Below the pieces are notes generated by a model that made no database searches, had not been told where the DNA came from, and saw nothing but the letters and a program-made list of their open reading frames with translations. The position numbers and the translations under genes are program-made. Below are positions 1 to 7,191 of a stretch of DNA of 7,191 nucleotides, piece by piece. The stretch is from Micavibrio sp. UBA1672. GTDB lineage: Bacteria > Pseudomonadota > Alphaproteobacteria > Micavibrionales > Micavibrionaceae. Within the stretch, counting starts at the first letter, position 1. Every line of letters begins with the position of its first letter. Where the stretch lies: assembly GCA_002320665.1 (NCBI GenBank), contig DCKO01000034.1, positions 8,542-15,732 of the forward strand. The letters are read 5' to 3'.

Positions 1-2163
<2,163 letters not shown>

Positions 2164-2166
2164 GGT

Positions 2167-2535
2167 ATGTGCACAAAACTATTACATAGTTTGATCGTTT
2201 TATTTCTATTTATTAATCCTGCGCTTGCAATCCAGCCGATAAAGTGCGGGACAGAGTGGATTAATCTTCATAAAAAAAATCCTGATCTTATTGGCATTGT
2301 TGTTCAACAATACCCAGATAATTCCTATGACAAAACTTTCTATGAAAACACCCATCCGGCTATGGTGATTTATATATTTAAAAATAACAAAGCACATCAA
2401 GTAGAATATAGTTCGTCTGGTCAGATAGAAAATGGATTCTGGTGGGATATAAAAGAGGGACATAATATTTATGAAAGAATGACAAAAGATTTTAAAGGAG
2501 ATGTCTTTTGTGCTTATTATCTAGATCATGATTAA
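2167..2535 (+). CDS. Small predicted exported protein, unknown family
   Basis: The gene encodes 122 residues that I do not recognise. The N-terminus looks like a Sec signal peptide: Lys4, a hydrophobic core at residues 8-16, and an Ala-Leu-Ala site suggesting cleavage after residue 21. This leaves a periplasmic or secreted protein of about 101 residues. The mature part has only two cysteines, C27 near its start and C115 near its end, which could form a disulfide after export. It is rich in Asn, Lys, Tyr and Ile. The DNA is clearly more AT-rich than gyrB (about one third GC in three 60-base lines counted by hand). The ATG lies three bases after the gyrB stop with no proper ribosome binding site, so translation may depend on coupling to gyrB. 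The 3' end overlaps the next gene by 8 bases. The tight fit on both sides and the signal peptide argue for a real gene, possibly acquired by transfer. Confidence 0.7.
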   Translation: MCTKLLHSLIVLFLFINPALAIQPIKCGTEWINLHKKNPDLIGIVVQQYPDNSYDKTFYENTHPAMVIYIFKNNKAHQVEYSSSGQIENGFWWDIKEGHNIYERMTKDFKGDVFCAYYLDHD

Positions 2536-3343
2536 TATGACCCCCGAACAACGTGCCCAAATCATAGATCCAGATATCGAAGAGAAAATCCATAAAACAT
2601 TGGATGAGATTGAACGTGAACACGAAGTGAAAATCTTGCACGCCGTTGAATCAGGTAGTCGTGCTTGGGGCTTTCACTCCCCCAATAGCGATTATGATGT
2701 CCGTTTTGTCTATGTACATAAACGCGATTGGTATCTCTCGATTTACGCTGGGCGTGATGTCATAGAATTACCCATTAATGAAATTTATGATGTGAGTGGT
2801 TGGGATTTAAAGAAAACTTTGCATCTAGCAATGAAATCTAATGCTGTCGTGCTGGAATGGCTGCACTCCCCGATTATCTATCGTTCAAATCCTGAATTCG
2901 TTTCCGGTTTGCAGGAGTTTTGCCGCGCGGCCTTTGATCAAAGAGCGCTCATCCACCATTATATCAATCTGGGGTCACGACAACTCGATCAGACATGGCG
3001 TACCAAAAACAAAACCCAGATCAAAAAATATTTTTATATGATTCGCCCTGCAATGGCTCTGCGCTGGCTCGGAGAAAATGACAACGGTGCAGATGTACCG
3101 ATGGATATTTGGAACTTGATGGATGGCGCAAATGTTTCGCAAGATATTCAGGATAAACTTAATGAATTGATTGAACGAAAAAAGAGTCTCGTAGAAAAAG
3201 AAGAGATCAGCAAAATAGACTTACTGGATAATTTTATGATCTCGGAATTCACAAAAGCAAAAGCTCGATTGGAAAACTTGCCAAAAGGCAGAGAGCGGTC
3301 CAGTAAAAAAGCCGATGAATTTTTTAGAAATTGGCTGGATTAA
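2528..3343 (+). CDS. Predicted nucleotidyltransferase, YcgL/COG3541 (RlaP-like) family
   Basis: This 271-residue protein carries the polymerase-beta-type nucleotidyltransferase signature: the helix-turn motif SGSRAWGF (residues 42-49, catalytic Gly43-Ser44) followed by SDYDVRFVYV with metal-binding Asp55 and Asp57. A third carboxylate may come from the conserved YDVSGWDLKK block (Asp93). Downstream blocks VLEWLHSP (108-115) and the KKYFYMIRPAMALRWL block are also typical of COG3541/PF10127, and the length fits the family. Family members are predicted to transfer nucleotides. Some sit beside RNA ligases in RNA-repair operons (RlaP), but the substrate is generally unknown. No ligase, toxin or antitoxin partner is adjacent here. 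The start overlaps the preceding stop (ATGATTAA), which suggests translational coupling. A second ATG nine bases downstream (2537) is equally possible, as neither has a clear ribosome binding site. The gene ends 15 bases from the 3' end of a convergent tRNA gene. Confidence 0.85.
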   Translation: MINMTPEQRAQIIDPDIEEKIHKTLDEIEREHEVKILHAVESGSRAWGFHSPNSDYDVRFVYVHKRDWYLSIYAGRDVIELPINEIYDVSGWDLKKTLHLAMKSNAVVLEWLHSPIIYRSNPEFVSGLQEFCRAAFDQRALIHHYINLGSRQLDQTWRTKNKTQIKKYFYMIRPAMALRWLGENDNGADVPMDIWNLMDGANVSQDIQDKLNELIERKKSLVEKEEISKIDLLDNFMISEFTKAKARLENLPKGRERSSKKADEFFRNWLD

Positions 3344-3358
3344 AAAAGTCAGAAAAAA

Positions 3359-3434
<76 letters not shown>

Positions 3435-3456
3435 ACACCAGATCTTGTAGCGGAAT

Positions 3457-3485
3457 TCTCTAAAGGAATTGTGATGCCTTGTCCA
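3457..3485 (-). promoter_or_regulatory. Candidate promoter of tRNA-Thr
   Basis: On the minus strand, TGGACA (3485-3480; 5 of 6 to TTGACA) is followed after exactly 17 bases by TAGAGA (3462-3457; 3 of 6 to TATAAT). This places transcription start near 3450, about 16 bases before the mature tRNA 5' end, a normal distance for a tRNA leader. The -10 match is weak, so the assignment rests mainly on position and spacing. Confidence 0.4.
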
Positions 3486-3523
3486 GTATAAATTTGCCCG
3501 CCGGACATATTTATTCGAATCTT

Positions 3524-3550
3524 TTGAAAATTATCATGATTCCTGACAAT
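3524..3550 (+). promoter_or_regulatory. Weak candidate promoter for the dotM operon
   Basis: TTGAAA (5 of 6 to the -35 consensus) and GACAAT (4 of 6 to TATAAT) are separated by 15 bases, shorter than the preferred 17. It is the best sigma70-like pair I could find by eye on the + strand in the dotM upstream region. In AT-rich DNA such matches are common, so this is a suggestion only. Confidence 0.2.
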
Positions 3551-3635
3551 AGCACTTGGTTTTTTCTGTGGTTTTCTGGTAAGTTAACCATCTGAATGTG
3601 GTTGAGTAATAGAGAATATAAGACGGAACTGAGCT

Positions 3636-4895
3636 TTGAGTGGCGGACAACAATCAAATGATACACTTCATGACAATGCGATAGGCTGGGGAATCCTTCT
3701 GGTTATTCTTGGCCTGCTCGTCTGGTTGTTTTGGTCATATTTCCATGTCGAGGTTCGTGATATGGTCCGTTGGATACGTTATGGTGAAATGTGGGTGTTA
3801 TCATGGATTTTACCTTCTGATTACCAGTTTTCTTTCCTTGGCGGTGAATATGGATTTCATGACCATCTTAACGGATTTGAATATCAAAGGAGAAATGGTC
3901 AGCTTGGCTATCAGCCCGGCGTAACCGATATTGAAGCGCAAAGATTGAATTATAACCACCTTGCTAAATTTAGCGCTATGACCATGCAGCCTTTGCGCAT
4001 GCCCATTGTTTTTCTATTCGGCTTGGGAGCCGTCTGGTGTGTTTTTAACGGTCCGCGTACAATTTACCGAAAGAAAATGGGCTTGGAGGAATTGATAGGA
4101 TTTCAGTCCAGTAACTTCCCTGTTATTTCGCCATTTACCAAATTCAACCCCGCAACACAGCCCCCACGTCCACCAGGTGCCCCTGTGCCGGCTGAGCTGC
4201 CTTTGTTTGCGGAAGCATTAGGGCCTGAGGAATGGCTGGCTTATAACAGTATTAATCCCAAAGACGGTGAAATCGGGGAAAGTGAAGAGGAAATAAAGGC
4301 AGCCTTTCAAACACAGCTAGGACCTCGTTGGCGCGGGGCAAAGGCTTTGGCTGATTATAAGCAAGTCCTTTTGGCGGCTTTTTGTCTAAAAGCTTCTAGA
4401 AAAAGAACGCAGGCTGATGATTTCCTTGGTCGTTTGGCGAAATGCTGGGATTTCAAAGGGGGTATGAACCTCAAGAAAGATCCAAAATTATTAAAAGAAG
4501 CGCTTGCAGTGCTTAATAATAAGAAACTGGCAGGACCTACATTTGCGCAAGCCAACCGTCACGCATTCGAAACCACAGCTTTACTGCGTGCTTTGACCTA
4601 TGCCCGTGAAGAAGGTGGTGTTTTGGCGCCTGCCCAGTTCGTATGGCTACGTGCTCATGACAGGACTTTATGGTATCCGCTTAATAATGCAGGCAGACAA
4701 TCTTTTCATATGGAAGCTTTGGGAGCTATGTCTCATTTCAAGGCAGAACGACTGACACAAAGACCGATCCCTGTACCTAAGCTGGATCATGCTTATAATA
4801 CAATTGTAGAATATATGTCATCAACAAGAGCGCGCCCAATCCCGAGTCTGGATTACAGCCAGTCCAAGAAACGTGGTGTGAAGAAGGCGGTATAA
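3636..4895 (+). CDS. dotM: Type IVB secretion system protein DotM/IcmP
   Basis: DotM (IcmP; TrbA in IncI plasmids) is an inner-membrane protein that partners the DotL ATPase in the type IV coupling complex. Its cytosolic domain takes part in substrate recognition in Legionella. The 419 residues begin with a transmembrane helix at about 16-36, then an amphipathic stretch, and a second transmembrane helix at about 121-138. A large, basic cytoplasmic domain follows. The C-terminal family hallmark DRTLWYPLNNAGRQ (342-355) leads into EALGAMSHFKAE and VPKLDHA, which I recognise as the conserved DotM block. A Pro-rich stretch (about 170-190) links membrane and soluble parts. It is somewhat longer than Legionella DotM (about 376 residues). 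The start is TTG: an in-frame TGA at 3630 excludes anything upstream, and the next candidates would cut into the first membrane helix. A weak purine-rich site (AGACGGA, 3621-3627) precedes it by 8 bases. It appears to be the first gene of an operon with dotL. Confidence 0.93.
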   Translation: MSGGQQSNDTLHDNAIGWGILLVILGLLVWLFWSYFHVEVRDMVRWIRYGEMWVLSWILPSDYQFSFLGGEYGFHDHLNGFEYQRRNGQLGYQPGVTDIEAQRLNYNHLAKFSAMTMQPLRMPIVFLFGLGAVWCVFNGPRTIYRKKMGLEELIGFQSSNFPVISPFTKFNPATQPPRPPGAPVPAELPLFAEALGPEEWLAYNSINPKDGEIGESEEEIKAAFQTQLGPRWRGAKALADYKQVLLAAFCLKASRKRTQADDFLGRLAKCWDFKGGMNLKKDPKLLKEALAVLNNKKLAGPTFAQANRHAFETTALLRALTYAREEGGVLAPAQFVWLRAHDRTLWYPLNNAGRQSFHMEALGAMSHFKAERLTQRPIPVPKLDHAYNTIVEYMSSTRARPIPSLDYSQSKKRGVKKAV

Positions 4896-4933
4896 TAGAT
4901 TATGTTGAAGTCAGCTAAAAAAACAAATGAAAC

Positions 4934-4938
4934 AGGAG
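4934..4938 (+). promoter_or_regulatory. Ribosome binding site fixing the start of the gene between dotM and dotL
   Basis: AGGAG lies 8 bases before the ATG at 4947. The upstream in-frame ATG at 4902 has only a weak AAGGCGG-like sequence, located inside the end of dotM. This favours 4947 as the start and removes 15 residues from the longest open frame. Confidence 0.7.
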
Positions 4939-4946
4939 CAGAGACT

Positions 4947-5522
4947 ATGAATTCAGGAAACTCAGCCAACGTCGTCGATGGCAAATTGATCCTATCTTTC
5001 CCGATGGCTGTTAACCCTGTGATATGGCAGATGGATTTGAACAAGGCCAAATCATGTGCTTTGGAAGTTCAGGAAGACAAGAAGAAGAAACAGTTTCTTT
5101 TGCAATTAAAATCCAACTCACAAGAAGCTGAAAACATCGCTGCTTTCGAGGACAAACAAAGCGCAGTTGATGCCATGATGGCGGCCTCATCCGCTCTACA
5201 AAATGCAAGCGGGCAAATCAACCCTGCTGCAGTAGTTCAGCAAGTTGCACCTACTGGTACTGCAAATGTGACATCAATACCGACGGCTCAAGTTCCTGTG
5301 AATACAAAGAGCTCGGAATCAGGAGATAATAAAAAGGCGGCGCTGCTTGCTGTGTTCTTGATTGTTATACTTGTCATTATATGGTCTGTATCTATACCCA
5401 GAAATGCAGGACCTCTACTTTCCACAAATGAAATAGTCGGTGCTATTGAGTCTGCGGGTAGTGGAGAATCTAGTACAGGCGTAGCGGTTTCAGCCGATGA
5501 ATTCTTAAACAGAAACCGATAA
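4947..5522 (+). CDS. Unrecognised single-pass membrane protein encoded between DotM and DotL
   Basis: I do not recognise this 191-residue protein (206 if the ATG at 4902 is used). Residues about 8-55 alternate hydrophobic and polar residues like a small beta-rich domain, followed by a likely helix (about 65-87, containing FEDKQSAVDAMM). A low-complexity linker rich in Ala, Val, Gln, Pro, Thr and Ser spans about 88-125. One strongly hydrophobic helix covers about 131-149, preceded by Lys129-Lys130. By the positive-inside rule the N-terminal domain is cytoplasmic, with a tail of about 40 residues in the periplasm. There is a single Cys (C37) and no CXXC, so it is not the TrbB thioredoxin-like protein that separates the dotM and dotL homologues trbA and trbC in IncI plasmids. 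In Legionella icmP and icmO are adjacent. It starts 51 bases after dotM and ends 13 bases before dotL. A role in the coupling complex is inferred from location and topology only. Confidence 0.85.
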   Translation: MNSGNSANVVDGKLILSFPMAVNPVIWQMDLNKAKSCALEVQEDKKKKQFLLQLKSNSQEAENIAAFEDKQSAVDAMMAASSALQNASGQINPAAVVQQVAPTGTANVTSIPTAQVPVNTKSSESGDNKKAALLAVFLIVILVIIWSVSIPRNAGPLLSTNEIVGAIESAGSGESSTGVAVSADEFLNRNR

Positions 5523-5535
5523 TCACGGGAAAGAT

Positions 5536-7191
5536 ATGGCACTAAACCAGAAGAAATACGAACATAAGCATGAGGCGATCCTGCGGGATGTCCGCCCGCT
5601 TTCCACGCGTATTGCTGATGGTCTATCCAGCCGTGATTACTCGTCTTTGCTTTTTGCAACGGCGGCAATGTCAGTCTATTACAATGAATGGGCTTTGACT
5701 TTTGCCGATATGATCGTTGTTGTCATGGTTCTTTATTTTATCTGGCTGACAACACGTTCTAAGGAACTGGCCTTTAAGCTGCCTTTGGGTTCAAAATACC
5801 TTGATCCGAATAATGGACGCGGCGGTAAAAAAGGCAAGGCCGAAGGGATTCTATATCTTGGTAATGTTGACAAGACAAATGAAGAAGTCTGGTTCACCAA
5901 TTCCGATATACGGACACACATTCTTTATCTTGGAACAACTGGTGCTGGTAAAACCGAAGGTCTTAAATCCCTTGTGACCAATGCTATGTGCTGGGGTTCT
6001 GGATTTGTGTATGTTGATGGTAAAGCCGATACGGACTTGTGGTCCTCTTTGTCTTCTCTTGTGCGTCGTTTTGGCCGAGATGATGATTTGCTCGTGCTGA
6101 ACTATATGACAGGTAATGCCGATGTGCAGGCGCCTTCGAATACGATGAACCCGTTCTCATCCGGCTCTGCATCCTATCTTACAAACATGCTCGTGAGCTT
6201 GATGCCAGAAAGTGGCGGTGATAACGCGATGTGGAAAGAGCGTGCCGTGTCTTTGGTTGGTGCATTGATGCCAATTCTAACATGGAAGCGTGATAATCAG
6301 GAAGTGCCGATGTCTGTGCGGACAATCCGTGAATATCTATCCTTGAATAATATTATTAAACTGGCCCGTGATGATGTTGTGCCCGAGACCACGCGTGAAG
6401 GTCTGAAAGGCTACCTTGATACACTGCCAGGTTTTATTGCCGATGCTTATGATGATAATGGTAACGTCAAGCCTCCTGGCCCTGATACGCCGCAATATAA
6501 CACAGAAACAGCTAGCCAACAGCACGGCTTCTTGGCGATGCAGTTCACACGTTCCTTGCAGTCCTTGGGCGATGATTACGGCTACATCTTTGATACGCAA
6601 GCCGCCGATGTGGATATGGTGGATGTGGTTCTAAACCGGCGTATTTTGGTTGTGCTGGTTCCTGCCTTGGAAAAATCCGGTGACGAGGTTGCTAACCTTG
6701 GTAAAATTGTTGCGGCTTCTATTAAAGGTATGATGGGTTCTGCGCTTGGTTCAACCGTGGAAGGCTCATCCGAAACCGTGATCGAGAACAAGCCAACACA
6801 CTCCTCAACACCATTTATGACCGTCTTTGACGAGGTTGGTTGTTATGTCGCCGAAGGTATGGCGGTTATGGCTGCTCAGGCCCGTTCTCTTGGTTTCTCT
6901 CTGGTCTTCGCTGGACAGGACTTACCGGCGATGAAAAAACGTGTTCGCGAGGAAGCAAACTCTATTACAGCGAACTGTAACATTAAACTTTTCGGTAAGC
7001 TTGAAGACCCGACCGAAACAAAAGATTTCTTCGAAAAGACTGTCGGTAGCGCTATGGTGACCGAGGTTTCCGGCTTCCAGATGTCTGGTGGCTCGGAAAT
7101 GGGAAGCTATCACGATACCAAGCAAGCAGGTGTTCAACTTCGTCCGCGCGCCAGTTATGACACACTTCGTGGTTTCAAAGAGGGGCAAGCC
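5536..7191 (+). CDS. dotL: Type IVB coupling ATPase DotL/IcmO, 3'-truncated by the window
   Basis: DotL (IcmO; TrbC in IncI plasmids) is the VirD4/FtsK-like coupling ATPase of type IVB systems. It collects substrates at the cytoplasmic face of the inner membrane and hands them to the channel. The frame stays open for 552 codons to the window edge; Legionella DotL has about 780 residues, so roughly the last third is missing, including the C-terminal region that binds DotN and IcmS/IcmW. Two membrane helices lie at about 35-49 and 52-72. The Walker A motif GTTGAGKT is at 133-140 and the Walker B motif (FMTVFDEVG) ends with Asp432-Glu433. AGQDLP around 459-464 is the conserved sensor-like motif after Walker B. 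The family-specific block NRRILVVLVPALEKSGDEVA, followed by NLGKIV, separates it from VirD4/TraD coupling proteins. The start ATG follows GGGAAAG by a few bases and lies 13 bases after the preceding stop, consistent with one operon with dotM. Confidence 0.95.
   Translation, partial: MALNQKKYEHKHEAILRDVRPLSTRIADGLSSRDYSSLLFATAAMSVYYNEWALTFADMIVVVMVLYFIWLTTRSKELAFKLPLGSKYLDPNNGRGGKKGKAEGILYLGNVDKTNEEVWFTNSDIRTHILYLGTTGAGKTEGLKSLVTNAMCWGSGFVYVDGKADTDLWSSLSSLVRRFGRDDDLLVLNYMTGNADVQAPSNTMNPFSSGSASYLTNMLVSLMPESGGDNAMWKERAVSLVGALMPILTWKRDNQEVPMSVRTIREYLSLNNIIKLARDDVVPETTREGLKGYLDTLPGFIADAYDDNGNVKPPGPDTPQYNTETASQQHGFLAMQFTRSLQSLGDDYGYIFDTQAADVDMVDVVLNRRILVVLVPALEKSGDEVANLGKIVAASIKGMMGSALGSTVEGSSETVIENKPTHSSTPFMTVFDEVGCYVAEGMAVMAAQARSLGFSLVFAGQDLPAMKKRVREEANSITANCNIKLFGKLEDPTETKDFFEKTVGSAMVTEVSGFQMSGGSEMGSYHDTKQAGVQLRPRASYDTLRGFKEGQA

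Larger units (their letters stand above)
3435..3635. other. Divergent intergenic region between tRNA-Thr and dotM
   Basis: These 201 bases are AT-rich with no convincing open frame. They should contain the promoters of both flanking transcripts. For the + strand, the best match I see is TTGAAA (3524-3529) followed after 15 bases by GACAAT (3545-3550), which would give a leader of about 80 bases before dotM. A second possibility, TATAAG at 3617-3622, lacks a good -35 and sits only 13 bases before the start codon. TGTCC at 3480-3484 and GGACA at 3503-3507 form a spaced inverted repeat, too short to call an operator. No riboswitch or terminator hairpin was recognised. Confidence 0.5.

Noticed and set aside
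3452..3470. GGAATT direct repeat and AATTC/GAATT inverted repeat upstream of the tRNA
   Set aside because: Very short arms and no run of T after it, so neither a terminator nor a meaningful repeat.
3480..3507. Spaced inverted repeat TGTCC...GGACA in the tRNA-dotM intergenic region
   Set aside because: Only 5 bp per arm (6 of 7 when extended) with an 18-base spacer. It could be an operator but is expected by chance, and it overlaps the candidate tRNA -35 box.
3561..3580. Imperfect tandem repeat of TTTTCTG
   Set aside because: Two copies of a low-complexity T-rich word are not enough to call a repeat or binding site.
5288..7188. Several minus-strand open frames opposite dotL and the end of the preceding gene
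   Set aside because: They are antisense to a clear DotL reading frame with intact motifs. None has a recognisable protein signature.

Overview
The window looks like chromosomal DNA of a Gram-negative proteobacterium of moderate GC. Alphaproteobacteria is my best guess from the overall look of the GyrB protein, but I could run no tree or search. Everything runs on the + strand except one tRNA gene.

Left part (1-3343): the 3' nine-tenths of gyrB (DNA gyrase subunit B; its N-terminus lies before the window), then, three bases after its stop, a short AT-rich gene for a predicted exported protein that I do not recognise, and then, overlapping it by 8 bases, a predicted nucleotidyltransferase of the YcgL/COG3541 (RlaP-like, PF10127) group. 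The tight packing suggests one transcript reading out of gyrB. Centre (3344-3635): a tRNA-Thr(TGU) gene on the minus strand with encoded CCA, and about 200 bases of divergent upstream region that should hold the tRNA promoter and the promoter of the right-hand operon.

Right part (3636-7191): a three-gene operon of a type IVB (Dot/Icm-type, IncI-like) secretion or conjugation system. It encodes DotM/IcmP, an unrecognised small single-pass membrane protein, and DotL/IcmO, the VirD4-type coupling ATPase, which is cut by the window end. DotL and DotM form the core of the coupling complex that receives substrates at the inner membrane. The gene between them has no assignment I can make. From its position and predicted topology it is a candidate extra component of this complex, and it is the most interesting unknown here. 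Other T4BSS genes (dotA, dotB, dotC, dotD, dotG, dotH, dotI, icmS/W) are not in the window, so I cannot tell effector secretion from conjugation, or a resident system from an integrated element.
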